From assembly GCF_001722335.1 (NCBI RefSeq), contig NZ_MIHA01000024.1, positions 1 to 64,000 of the forward strand: a stretch of DNA of 64,000 nt, read 5' to 3'. The position numbers were made by a program, and so were the translations under genes. The first letter of the stretch is position 1, and each line of letters starts with the position of its first letter. This stretch comes from Mycolicibacterium flavescens (GTDB lineage: Bacteria; Actinomycetota; Actinomycetes; Mycobacteriales; Mycobacteriaceae). The notes beneath the pieces were generated by a model. The model was given only the letters and a program-made list of their open reading frames with translations, was not told where the DNA came from and ran no database searches. Shown here piece by piece: positions 33,856 to 42,480 of this stretch.

Positions 33856-36800
33856 CTAGCCCTGCGGGTCGTCGGCGCGCATCGCGGTGAACCATTTCAG
33901 CGGCGGCGGAGCGAACCGGCGGATCCGGTGCTCGGTGGCGCGGTCGAGGTCGGCGCAGATGCCCTGACCGGCTTTCAGCGTCGCGGCGTTCTCGCTGTCG
34001 ATCAGCTGCGACGAGTCGTCGCGGTTGAGCACGCCGACGAGCCGCTGCCCGAACTCGTTGAGCTGCTGCGAGCTGACCCGCTTGTTGATGCCGGCCGGCC
34101 GGTCGAACCAGCAGAGCACGTGCACCCCGACCTCGGGTCCGTCCTTGAGGACGGTGCCCAGCAGGTTGGTCAGCGCGTCGTCGTCGTAGGAGTTCGGGTC
34201 GAAGTCGCGGGCGCGGCCCATCGCGGCCAACGCCAACACGACGGGCTGCGAACGGTATTCGCCCATCTCCTGGCGTTCGTTGACCAGTTCGGCGAGCCGG
34301 GCCAGCGTCGGCGCCGCCGCCCTGCGGCGCCCCACCCGCACGCCGTCGAGCGTCCCGAGTTCGTCGACGACCGCCGGCCAGTCGTCCTCGTCGCCGGCGA
34401 AGTCGAGCAGTTCGATCGACGCGCCCTGGCGTTGCAGGCTGGTCAGCGCGATCGACAGCGTCGACCCGCCGTGCTCGTCGACGATCAGCAGGTTGCTGCC
34501 GGCGTCGCGGCGCAGCGTGGTGAACAGCGGGTCGGCGTCCAACGTCAGCGGCAGGCCCACCGGGACGCTGAGATGCCGGGAGTCTCCCGACGGCGGCACC
34601 AGCGCCTCGAACGGCACGGTCGTCACGTCGGCGGGTTCGTGGCCGGCGAAAACCGTGGTGATGTCGGGCATCCGGGCCGACCGCGCCCGCTGGGTCATCA
34701 GCCGCAGCGCGGCGCCCCGCGCGTCGGGGTCCCAGAACGCGGCCTGGAACCGTTCGTTGGCGTCCTTGTTGCCGCCCTTGCGGTTGAGGATGCCTTCACC
34801 GGCGCGAGTCAGGGTCTGCGCGTCGGTGTTCTCCTCGCCGAGCACCAGCCGCGAGTCGGATTCGGCGCTCTGCAAGGCGATCCGGGTGGGGATGAACCCC
34901 AGCACGTGCTTGCCGAGCGCGGCCAGGCCGGCCAGCGACTGCGACGCCAGGATGACGTGGATGCCGAACGCGCGGCCCTGGCGCAGAACCAGCTCCAGGA
35001 TCTCGGCGGACTCGGCGGCGATCTTGTCGTCGCGGTAGAACAGCTGCTGGAACTCGTCGATGATCAGCACGAGTCGTTTGAGCGGCTGCCGGGTGCGGGC
35101 CCGGTACTCGAGCAGGTTGGTGGCGCCGCCGCCCTCGTTGCGGAAAAGCTCACCGCGCCGGTTGATCTCGCGGGCGACGTTCTGCAGCACCGACAGACCG
35201 AAGTCGCGTTCGGACTCGATCGCGATGACCCGCGCGTGCGGCAGTCCTTCGTCGGCGTACTGCTTGAACTCGACGCCCTCTTTGAAGTCGATCAGGAACA
35301 GCTCGACTTCCGACGGCGAGTATTCGATCGCGATGCTCATGATCACCGCGTGCAGCAGCACCGACTTACCCGAACCGGGGCGCCCGCCGATCAGCGCGCC
35401 GAAGGTGTTGACCTCCGAGTCGAGGATCAGGTCGGCGACCTGCCGGGCGCCGATGCGGCCGAAGTGTCCGACGACGCCGCGTTCACTGGTGGCCCGCCAC
35501 CACGTGTCCGGGGCATCGGGGCGCGCGACCGTGGGTACGAATCGCTCGCCGAACGTCGCGGCCGCGGACTGCTGCGCGGCGTGGGCGAGTTCGGCGACCC
35601 GCTCGGGGGTGACGCGCACGTCGTCGGCGGTGTGCAGGTTGCGTTTCACCGAATCGAGCAGGCTGGCGGCCACCGGAGCCATCGGCAGCGGGCCCGGCTC
35701 GAAGCGCCACGACACCGTGCCGGCGCTGACCTGGGCGCCGCCGGAGTGGGTGTGGGGACCGCTGGTGCCCTCGACGACGCGGATACCGCCGGGCTGGCCC
35801 GCCAAGCGTTGCAGCGTGTGATGGGTGAGCGCGCCGCCGCTGATGAACCAGGGCAGGTCGCGGATGACCTTGGTGACGTGTTCGAGCGGGTGGTCGGTGT
35901 TCACGCTGAACGTGTTGTTGCGCCTCTCGATCGCGTCGGCCATCACCGCCTTGTCGCGAATCACCAGCGCCGTGAACACACCGGCGCGCGGGCCGTTGCG
36001 GATGATCTTCTGCAGGCGCTCGAGCTGATCGCGGTCGTAGTGCCCGCCGCGGGCGAAGCCGGACGGGAAGTCGTAAAGCAGCAGCATGCGGTAGGGCTCG
36101 GCGACTTCGCCTGCCGCGCGGTTGTATTCGGTCAGCGAGCTGTGCTCACCCTGCAGGAACCGCTGCGTGACGAACGTGATGTGCTCTTCGGTGCTCTGCA
36201 GCAGGTCGTTGAGTTCACGGTCGCTGGTCTTGACCCGGTCGCCGATGATGCGATCGGCCGAGTCACCCAGCCCGTAGAGGAATTTCGCGGAGTTGCCGCC
36301 GTGTTCGGGGTCGAAGACGGGCAGTTGAAGCTGGTTGGCCGGCAGCGCCGAGAGCAGGTTGAGGATCGGTGTCTCGAGGCATTCGCCTTCGGTGACGACG
36401 AACGAGCCGATCGCGTCGAGGTCGACGACCACCGGGATCGCGACTTCGGGCAACGTCATGAAGTGGTCGTCGTTCTCGTGGCCGCCCTGGGCGGTGGAGT
36501 TGAACCACACGGTGCGGGGCTGCATCTGGCCGAGGAAGATCTTCAGCGGGCCGGGCCCCGACACGAGCTCGCGGTCGACCGGCTGCGGGTACGGCCCGAT
36601 CGGTGGCGGAGGCAGCGGCAGGATCGGGGCGCGGCTCGCGGCGGCGGTGTAGATCGCGTCGGCGCGGGCGGTGCCCGCCGAGACCATGAAACGCCATTCC
36701 AGAAGCGCGAACTCGCGCAGTGTCGGATCGTACGTCGACAGCAGCTGCTGGGTTTCGGCGGTGAACTCCCGCTGTTGTTGCTCGCGGCCGTTGCGGGTGA

Positions 36801-37308
36801 ACGGCACGCGGCGGGTGTCGAGCCGCGCGATGAGGTCCTGCGCGGAGGCGATCCACTGGTTCGGTTGGGTGGCGGTGCCCGAACCGCTGGCGTAGATGCC
36901 GGTCCCGAAGTGTTCCTGGAAGGTGCGCTGGAGACGGTCGCGGGTGGAGGCCATCGAGTCGAGCACCGGTCGGGTGTCGCGGTGCGAGCCGATGAACGCC
37001 TCGACGATCTCGGATGCGGCCCGCTCGACCAGGTCGGCGGCGTACTGGTAGTCGTGCACCAGCGCGGCGTACTGCCCGTCGGCTTCGACCAGGGCCGGCG
37101 TCGTCCTCACCGGCTCCGGGAGATCCGGGTAGTCCTCGACGGGCTGCTCGAACCGCTCGGTGGCCGGGTCCTGCTGCGGCGCAGGGTAGACCGGGTCGGG
37201 GCGGCCCCAAGGGCCCTGCGGTTGGGGCGCTTGTCGCGGTACGGCGCCGCCGGTGTTGATCGGCCCACCCCACGGGTTGGCCCCACGGTTCCCTCGGTCA
37301 GGATGCAC
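33856..37308 (-). CDS. FtsK/SpoIIIE-type (EccC-like) ATPase, soluble
   Basis: A 1150-residue protein: Pro-rich N-terminus (1-60), helical region, a P-loop-less ATPase-like module (about 280-560), a canonical FtsK/SpoIIIE ATPase module with Walker A GGRPGSGKS (641-649) and Walker B LVLIIDEF (Asp751/Glu752), then a second degenerate module (about 880-1100). The three-module layout with unequal active sites is that of EccC/YukB type VII motors, but no transmembrane helix is visible. GTG at 37308 is chosen because GGGGG lies 6 nt upstream; a TTG two codons earlier is possible. Head of a tight operon with the WXG100-like genes. Confidence 0.85.
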   Translation of the reverse strand: MHPDRGNRGANPWGGPINTGGAVPRQAPQPQGPWGRPDPVYPAPQQDPATERFEQPVEDYPDLPEPVRTTPALVEADGQYAALVHDYQYAADLVERAASEIVEAFIGSHRDTRPVLDSMASTRDRLQRTFQEHFGTGIYASGSGTATQPNQWIASAQDLIARLDTRRVPFTRNGREQQQREFTAETQQLLSTYDPTLREFALLEWRFMVSAGTARADAIYTAAASRAPILPLPPPPIGPYPQPVDRELVSGPGPLKIFLGQMQPRTVWFNSTAQGGHENDDHFMTLPEVAIPVVVDLDAIGSFVVTEGECLETPILNLLSALPANQLQLPVFDPEHGGNSAKFLYGLGDSADRIIGDRVKTSDRELNDLLQSTEEHITFVTQRFLQGEHSSLTEYNRAAGEVAEPYRMLLLYDFPSGFARGGHYDRDQLERLQKIIRNGPRAGVFTALVIRDKAVMADAIERRNNTFSVNTDHPLEHVTKVIRDLPWFISGGALTHHTLQRLAGQPGGIRVVEGTSGPHTHSGGAQVSAGTVSWRFEPGPLPMAPVAASLLDSVKRNLHTADDVRVTPERVAELAHAAQQSAAATFGERFVPTVARPDAPDTWWRATSERGVVGHFGRIGARQVADLILDSEVNTFGALIGGRPGSGKSVLLHAVIMSIAIEYSPSEVELFLIDFKEGVEFKQYADEGLPHARVIAIESERDFGLSVLQNVAREINRRGELFRNEGGGATNLLEYRARTRQPLKRLVLIIDEFQQLFYRDDKIAAESAEILELVLRQGRAFGIHVILASQSLAGLAALGKHVLGFIPTRIALQSAESDSRLVLGEENTDAQTLTRAGEGILNRKGGNKDANERFQAAFWDPDARGAALRLMTQRARSARMPDITTVFAGHEPADVTTVPFEALVPPSGDSRHLSVPVGLPLTLDADPLFTTLRRDAGSNLLIVDEHGGSTLSIALTSLQRQGASIELLDFAGDEDDWPAVVDELGTLDGVRVGRRRAAAPTLARLAELVNERQEMGEYRSQPVVLALAAMGRARDFDPNSYDDDALTNLLGTVLKDGPEVGVHVLCWFDRPAGINKRVSSQQLNEFGQRLVGVLNRDDSSQLIDSENAATLKAGQGICADLDRATEHRIRRFAPPPLKWFTAMRADDPQG

Positions 37309-37425
37309 GAGCAACCCCCACTGCTACTTCGATCGTCGATGACGCTGCGTCAGGCGCCCTGTGTAGCAGCCCGATCGGCACAGTAACGCAACCACGGGCG
37401 TATCGCGCAGCAAGCCATGTCCCGG

Positions 37426-38325
37426 TCACGTCGCGCACCCTCCGCTCGGAAGCTCTGCGACGTGCGAGGACAGCCACGACGCGATCTCGGTCATCGCCGC
37501 CGTGCCGTCGCCGAACGAACCGGACGACGGTTGCACCGCGATCGCGACCGCCGCGGTGCCGGTCGGCGTCGGCACCAGGCCGAACTGGCGGACCAGGTAG
37601 CCGCCGGACTCCGTCGGCCCCCAGCCGCCCTTGAACCGGCTGCCGTCGATGACACCGAGTCCCCATCGCTGGTCGTCGCTGATCTGGCCCATCAGGTTCG
37701 TGACCGGCGCGTTGCGCGGATCGCACAGCGCGGCGGCGGCGAAGTGCGCCTGGTCGGTCAGCGCCCACTGCGTCTGACCGAAGGCGGTGAAGCCGGGCCG
37801 GACCCGTTGCGACTGCACGATTGTCGGATCACCGTACTCGCGCAGCACGGCGTCGACCGCATCGGCGGCGGTGCGCGGGTCGCCGAGGCTGGACCACATC
37901 GCTTCGGCAGATGCGTTGTCGGACCGCGTGATCGCCGCGACCATGGTCGGCGACGCCTCGGTGAGACCGTCATAGCGGAGTGCGGCGATCGCGAGTGGGA
38001 TCTTGCTCGTCGACCAGGCCGCGCCCGTCGACCACGTGCCGAGCGAGACAGCGGGGCCGTCGGCGCCGGCGATCGCGATACCGATGTCGCCGCCGATGCG
38101 CTCCTGCAGCGCGGCGAAGTCCAAGGCCAGCGCGTCGTCGGTGACGGCGGGGGCCTCGGGCACCGGTTGCGCGGGAACGGGTGCTTCGGCGGGCACGGGA
38201 AGCGCCTGCGGCTGTTGGGTTTTACCGGCGACGATCACGACGGCGAACGTGACCGCGACGACGACGCCGGCGAGCACCACGGTCCACCACATCGGCCGCG
38301 GGTGACCGTGCCCGTCAGTAGACAT
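37426..38325 (-). CDS. Membrane-anchored serine hydrolase (penicillin-binding/beta-lactamase fold)
   Basis: A 299-residue protein with a short cytosolic N-terminus, one membrane helix (about 14-34), a Pro/Ala-rich stalk and an external domain. That domain has Ser105-x-x-Lys108 (STSK), Ser135-Asp-Asn (SDN) and Lys232-Gly-Gly (KGG), the three motifs of serine beta-lactamase/transpeptidase-fold enzymes. Only 30 residues separate the first two motifs, half the class A spacing, so a drug-hydrolysing lactamase is unlikely. The ATG overlaps the end of the upstream gene by 11 nt. It may act on peptidoglycan or be a degenerate sensor. Confidence 0.78.
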   Translation of the reverse strand: MSTDGHGHPRPMWWTVVLAGVVVAVTFAVVIVAGKTQQPQALPVPAEAPVPAQPVPEAPAVTDDALALDFAALQERIGGDIGIAIAGADGPAVSLGTWSTGAAWSTSKIPLAIAALRYDGLTEASPTMVAAITRSDNASAEAMWSSLGDPRTAADAVDAVLREYGDPTIVQSQRVRPGFTAFGQTQWALTDQAHFAAAALCDPRNAPVTNLMGQISDDQRWGLGVIDGSRFKGGWGPTESGGYLVRQFGLVPTPTGTAAVAIAVQPSSGSFGDGTAAMTEIASWLSSHVAELPSGGCAT

Positions 38326-38941
38326 ACACGACCGCGTCGTTACCTCCACGGCAGGTGATCAGATCGTCACCGGTGCACCGCATCGAGTACGTCTTGTGCG
38401 TCACCGGGCTGTACGCCGTCACCGTGCGCGGAAAGGACTCCCCGGTGGAGCGCACCGCGTCACGGACGGCGTCGGCGAACGGGCAGGAGGTGACGTCGTT
38501 GCCGCGCGCGGCCGCGGCGAACCGGCCGGAACCGGACTCGCTGCAGACCACCGCGCCGGGCGGAAGCACGATGCGCACCGGGACCGGTGTCTCGTATGTG
38601 GGTTGCGCCCATTCGTCGGTTCCGCTGCCGGACTGGCCGGCGCTGCCCGCGGGTGTGGTCGCGATCGCCGGTTCGTCACCGCCGGTCACCATCACCACCC
38701 CGAGGATGGCCACGATCACCACGGCGACGACACCGCCGATCAGCAGGATGTGGTTGCGGTTCAACGTCACACCGCCGGGCGGCGGGCGCTGCGGGGGCGG
38801 GGCGCTGGGGATGGGTCCGCCGCCGACCGGGCCGGGATCGAACGGCACTGCGGCACCGGGGTATTGAGCCCCGCGGGTGCTGGCCCACGGATTCGAGCCG
38901 CCCCCGAACTGGGTCGAGTCTGGATCCACTCGCGTCTCCAC
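38315..38941 (-). CDS. Single-pass membrane protein with cysteine-containing ectodomain
   Basis: A 208-residue protein: cytosolic Pro/Gly-rich N-terminus (1-60), one membrane helix (about 64-86) and an external domain (about 115-208) with four Cys and the ending GGNDAVVYVY. The topology repeats that of the kinase and of the 487-residue protein in this cluster. Similar domains occur next to mycobacterial kinases, as far as I recall, without known function. GTG start at 38941 has no clear ribosome-binding site. The serine hydrolase gene overlaps its 3' end by 11 nt. Confidence 0.75.
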   Translation of the reverse strand: METRVDPDSTQFGGGSNPWASTRGAQYPGAAVPFDPGPVGGGPIPSAPPPQRPPPGGVTLNRNHILLIGGVVAVVIVAILGVVMVTGGDEPAIATTPAGSAGQSGSGTDEWAQPTYETPVPVRIVLPPGAVVCSESGSGRFAAAARGNDVTSCPFADAVRDAVRSTGESFPRTVTAYSPVTHKTYSMRCTGDDLITCRGGNDAVVYVY

Positions 38942-39060
38942 AGATCAAGCAAGTACCACCCGAGACTTGGCACCCCGAGATCGATCAGCGCGTTTTCGCG
39001 CCCAAACAGGGTCTCACCTGGTTTGCTGTCTGTCTGTCGGCCAAACGGCTGACAAGGCCG

Positions 39061-39861
39061 TCAGCGGAAGCGGGCGTTGAGCGCGCCGACCTTCGATCTG
39101 AGCAGGTCAGCGCGCTGCTGAGCGGTCTGCATCGCGCCGTCGTCGGCGGGCACGATCGCGGTGCCGTGAGCGTGGGCGGTGGCCTGCAGACACTGCGCTA
39201 CGGCAGGGTCGGCCAGGACCAGGGCGGCGAGGATTCCGGGCGCGAGTTGGCGACGGCGCCCGAGCCCGCCGCGGAACTCGATCTCGGCGGGGATGAGGAT
39301 CTCGGCGCCGCGGTCGAACTGCTCCTTGGCGGCGGCCAGCAGCAGGGTGAACACCGCCTTGGACAGCGCGTCGAGCAGGCGTTTGCGGCCGGGGAACCGG
39401 GGCAGCGGCAGCGCGTCGAGGGCCTGCACGACGCCGTCGGCAAGCAGATAGTCGACGATGTTGCGGGTGCGGATCTCGGTGACCGACGCCCATTCGATGT
39501 GGTCACCGTCGACGGCCAGACCGCGGTCGCTGATGGCAAGTCCGCCATAGCGATCCAGCTTGCGGACCAAACCGTGCAGCTGTGAGGGTACCCGCGGATG
39601 CTCGGCGAGCAGGCCGCCGATTCCGACCGACCACTCCCCCTGCACCGGTCCGGGGTAGGGCCGCCGCGCCGCCAGGAACGCCTGCAGGCGGCCGGCTTCG
39701 GCGTGCACATCGGCGCTCGACGCGGTCTCGTCGGCGTCATCGGTGTCGGCGGGTTCGCCACGGTGGGCGTCGATCTCGTGCGCGACGCGCGAGGCGGCCT
39801 GTTGTCCGGCGTCCTTCGCGCGTTTCGCCAGTCCCCGGCCGAGGCCGGCGAAGTCGGGCAT
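39061..39861 (-). CDS. Conserved cytosolic protein of unknown function
   Basis: A 266-residue protein without signal or membrane segments. The N-terminal 60 residues are charged and likely flexible (LAKRAKDAGQQAASRVAHEIDAH, then an Asp/Ala-rich stretch). A folded domain follows (about 65-240) with an ISDRGLAVDGDHIEWASVTEIRTR strand region. This reminds of PH-like or YokE-like domains, but the match is weak. It sits between the kinase and the membrane-protein genes with gaps of about 115 nt on both sides. Being soluble and next to a kinase, it could be a phosphorylation target; this is inference. Confidence 0.7.
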   Translation of the reverse strand: MPDFAGLGRGLAKRAKDAGQQAASRVAHEIDAHRGEPADTDDADETASSADVHAEAGRLQAFLAARRPYPGPVQGEWSVGIGGLLAEHPRVPSQLHGLVRKLDRYGGLAISDRGLAVDGDHIEWASVTEIRTRNIVDYLLADGVVQALDALPLPRFPGRKRLLDALSKAVFTLLLAAAKEQFDRGAEILIPAEIEFRGGLGRRRQLAPGILAALVLADPAVAQCLQATAHAHGTAIVPADDGAMQTAQQRADLLRSKVGALNARFR

Positions 39862-39974
39862 CGTCGATCACCTGTCCGTGCGTCGTTCGCGGATCTGTAT
39901 GCGATCAGCGTCTGCCCGGGGGTCGGTTCGCGACAAGGTCCGGTGGCCAGATTCATCCGTTCGGCCGACAGGGG

Positions 39975-41534
39975 TCAGCACGGGATGATGTAGCTCGGCG
40001 GTGTGGAGTAGTCGAGCCACTTGCCGTAGGCGTCGCCGCCGGCGGCGCGGACGCCCGCACACACCGAGGCCTGGGTGTAGCCGGCCGGTACGTACACGGT
40101 GTAGATCGGATCCCCTTCGTCGTCGGCTTGACGCAGGGACGGACATGCCTGGTCGGTCCGCAGGTACGAGGCCCCGGGGTACATGTTGAGCAACCGCTGA
40201 ATACCCTGCGCGTACTGGCCGGGCGTAGTGACGTTGCCCAGCACCACGATTCCCTGCCCATTGCACAACGGCCGGCTCATCGGAGTCCCCAAGCCCAGGT
40301 CGCCGATCGGACCTGTCGGCGTCGGCGGCGCGGGCCGGGGAGGCGGTGCGGGCGGCCTCGTTGACGATCGGGGCGGTGGCGGTGGAGCGGGTGTCGGGGT
40401 CTCGGTCGCCGGATTCGTTCGCGGCGCCCGTGTCGTCGGCAGGTCTTCGTCCCAGGCGCCCGACGGAGACGGCGCGGCCGTCGGCCCGTCCGGCGATCTG
40501 TTTCCAGAACTACCCGCGACATAGGCGACGATGCCCACCGCCAGCACGAGCGCGAACGCGATGACCACAGCGGCGATGCGATTGGCCGGGTTGGCGAGCA
40601 GGTCCGGACGACTCGGCGGTTCGGGCTCAGACCGAGCACCGATCGGGGGCGCCGCCTTCGGTGCCTGCTGGGTTCTCCCGCCGGCGATGCGCCATGCCGC
40701 GTCGCCGTGCCGGAGCGCCAGGGCGAACTCGCGGCAGGTGTCGAAGCGGTCGGAGGGCTCTTTCGCCATCGCCTTGGCCAGCACCTCGTCGATCGACGCG
40801 AGGTCAGGCCGGGCAGCGCTGAGCCGTGGCGGCGGGGTGGTCAGGTGACTGCCGATCACCGCGGCGGGAGTCGACTGGGCGAACGGCTGACTACCCGCCA
40901 GCAGATGAAAGGCCGTGCACGCCAACGCGTACTGGTCCGCGCGGCCATCGAGCTGCCGGCCCATCAACTGCTCGGGTGCGGCGTAGGCGACCGAGCCGAC
41001 GGTCATGTTGGTCGCGGTCAGGCCATGCGTCTCGTTCGCTGCTTTGGCGATTCCGAAATCGGCCAGCATGACCCGGCGCTCCCCGGCGCGGGCGTCGGTG
41101 AGCAGGACGTTGGCCGGCTTGACGTCACGGTGAAGCAGATAGCGCTCGTGCGCGTAGTCGAGCGCGTCGGCGATCGCCGAGACGATCTCGAGCGCGTCGG
41201 TCAGCGGCATCCCGTTCGGGTGCCGGCTGCGGACGAGCTGGGCGGCGTCGGTGCCGTCGACGAAGTCCATCGTGATCCACAGCTGACCGCGGTACTCACC
41301 CCGGTCGTGCACACCGATGATGTTCGGGTGGAACAGCGACGCGGCCATGTCCGCTTCGCGGGCGAAGCGCTGACGGAACTCGGGATCGGCGCTGATCCGC
41401 TGCGGCAGGATCTTCAACGCTTCCAGGCGAGGCAGCCGCGGGTGCTTCGCGAGGTACACCTCGCCCATCCCCCCGGCGCCCAGCAGGCGGATGATGGTGT
41501 ACCCAGCAAATTCCGCCCCATCAGCAATGGGCAT
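39975..41534 (-). CDS. Transmembrane Ser/Thr protein kinase with four-cysteine sensor domain
   Basis: A 519-residue PknB-type kinase. GAGGMGEVY (19-27), Lys41, catalytic HRDVKPAN (Asp137) and DFG (159-161) are intact. The activation segment contains several Thr (HGLTATNMTVGS). A Pro-rich juxtamembrane region, one helix (about 320-342), a very Pro/Thr-rich stalk and an external domain (415-519) with Cys424, 464, 492 and 519 follow. That external domain matches the one at the end of the 487-residue protein at 30512, about 9 kb away in the same gene run. The message is probably leaderless. It likely phosphorylates members of this cluster. Confidence 0.93.
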   Translation of the reverse strand: MPIADGAEFAGYTIIRLLGAGGMGEVYLAKHPRLPRLEALKILPQRISADPEFRQRFAREADMAASLFHPNIIGVHDRGEYRGQLWITMDFVDGTDAAQLVRSRHPNGMPLTDALEIVSAIADALDYAHERYLLHRDVKPANVLLTDARAGERRVMLADFGIAKAANETHGLTATNMTVGSVAYAAPEQLMGRQLDGRADQYALACTAFHLLAGSQPFAQSTPAAVIGSHLTTPPPRLSAARPDLASIDEVLAKAMAKEPSDRFDTCREFALALRHGDAAWRIAGGRTQQAPKAAPPIGARSEPEPPSRPDLLANPANRIAAVVIAFALVLAVGIVAYVAGSSGNRSPDGPTAAPSPSGAWDEDLPTTRAPRTNPATETPTPAPPPPPRSSTRPPAPPPRPAPPTPTGPIGDLGLGTPMSRPLCNGQGIVVLGNVTTPGQYAQGIQRLLNMYPGASYLRTDQACPSLRQADDEGDPIYTVYVPAGYTQASVCAGVRAAGGDAYGKWLDYSTPPSYIIPC

Positions 41535-41546
41535 GCGGAAATGCTA
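41535..41546 (-). promoter_or_regulatory. Leaderless-type -10 element for the kinase gene
   Basis: On the minus strand TAGCAT (41546-41541) is followed by 6 nt and then the ATG at 41534, with no ribosome-binding site. This spacing would place the transcription start at the ATG, as in many mycobacterial leaderless messages. Prediction only. Confidence 0.4.
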
Positions 41547-41626
41547 CCGACTACGACGGCGACACGGGCCTCGAGTTGCCCATAATTCGGTATGTGGATA
41601 GGCCTAGTGCATCCGCATCCGCGCAC

Positions 41627-41637
41627 TATTACGTATC
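41627..41637 (+). promoter_or_regulatory. Leaderless-type -10 element for the amidase gene
   Basis: TATTAC (41627-41632) stands 5 nt before the GTG at 41638, with no ribosome-binding site. It would give a leaderless message. The kinase promoter points the other way about 80 nt to the left. Prediction only. Confidence 0.35.
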
Positions 41638-42468
41638 GTGACCGGTGTGGATAGCTCTTCGACCGGCCGACCCGCGACGCCGGACGCCCTCACCCGACGT
41701 CGGCTGCTGAGGATTGCCGGCACCGCCGGACTGGCCGCTGCGGCGGGTGTCGCGTGTCAAGCGCCGGCCGGATACGGCAAAAACACGACGACGAACCCGA
41801 CGGCGCCAACGTCGGCCACCGCCGCACCGGCCGCGCCGCCTCCGAGCCCGGCACCGGCCCCGCCGCTGCCGCCGACCACGCATCCGCTGCTGTGCCGGGA
41901 CGCCTGGGGCGCCAACCCGCCTCAGCCAGGGGGTAAACCGAACCCGTTGAGCCGCATGACGATCCATCACACCGCGGTGACACTTGGCGACAACAGCAAT
42001 GCACCCGCCCGGCTGCGGCAGCACCAGCAGTACCACCAGGGCTCGCAGGGGTGGATCGACATCGCCTATCACGTCAGCGTCGACCGCGACGGAAACCTCT
42101 ACGAGCTCAGGGATCCCAACATCGTCGGCGACACCGCGACGAGCTACGACCCGACCGGGCACTTCCTCGTCGTCTGCGAAGGCAACTTCGACGAGGAAGA
42201 GGTGACCGAAGCGCAGCTCGACGGGGCTGCGCTCGCGTTCGCTTGGGCAGCAACGCGTTTCGGAATCCCGACGGACACGTTGACAGGCCACCGGGACCAG
42301 AGCGGCGACACCGCGTGCCCGGGCACGAACCTGTACTCGCACGTCACAAGTGGGGACCTTAAGCGGCGGATCGACGCGCTGCTGGCTCAAGGCCCCGTCG
42401 AACTCGTGTCGGTGTGCGGACCCGAGGGGACCCAGACCGTCGCCGACATCGAAGCCGGGATCCGCTAA
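41638..42468 (+). CDS. Tat-exported N-acetylmuramoyl-L-alanine amidase (PGRP/amidase_2 type)
   Basis: A 276-residue protein. TRRRLLRIAGTAGLAAAAGVAC is a twin-arginine signal ending in a possible lipobox Cys, followed by a Pro/Ala/Thr-rich linker and a PGRP/amidase_2 domain. Zinc ligands are visible in MTIHHTAV and GHRDQSGDTACPG, with the conserved YHVSVDRDGNLYEL core. It should cut the amide bond between muramic acid and the stem peptide outside the membrane. It is divergent from the sensor kinase across 103 nt, which suggests joint control of cell-wall processing. Confidence 0.88.
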   Translation: MTGVDSSSTGRPATPDALTRRRLLRIAGTAGLAAAAGVACQAPAGYGKNTTTNPTAPTSATAAPAAPPPSPAPAPPLPPTTHPLLCRDAWGANPPQPGGKPNPLSRMTIHHTAVTLGDNSNAPARLRQHQQYHQGSQGWIDIAYHVSVDRDGNLYELRDPNIVGDTATSYDPTGHFLVVCEGNFDEEEVTEAQLDGAALAFAWAATRFGIPTDTLTGHRDQSGDTACPGTNLYSHVTSGDLKRRIDALLAQGPVELVSVCGPEGTQTVADIEAGIR

Positions 42469-42480
42469 CTACGCTTGCGT

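Noticed and set aside
33508..37386. Open frame of about 1290 codons on the plus strand opposite the FtsK-type ATPase
   Set aside because: The translation is Arg/Gly/Val-rich without any fold signature, while the minus strand has Walker motifs and normal codon structure.
37426..38325. Class A beta-lactamase resistance gene
   Set aside because: The SxxK to SDN spacing is about half that of class A enzymes, the KTG motif reads KGG, and the protein is membrane-anchored with a stalk.
30512..41534. A classical ESX locus
   Set aside because: No EccB, EccD, EccE, mycosin, PE or PPE genes are present, and the ATPase has no membrane helices. Only a partial type-VII resemblance can be claimed.
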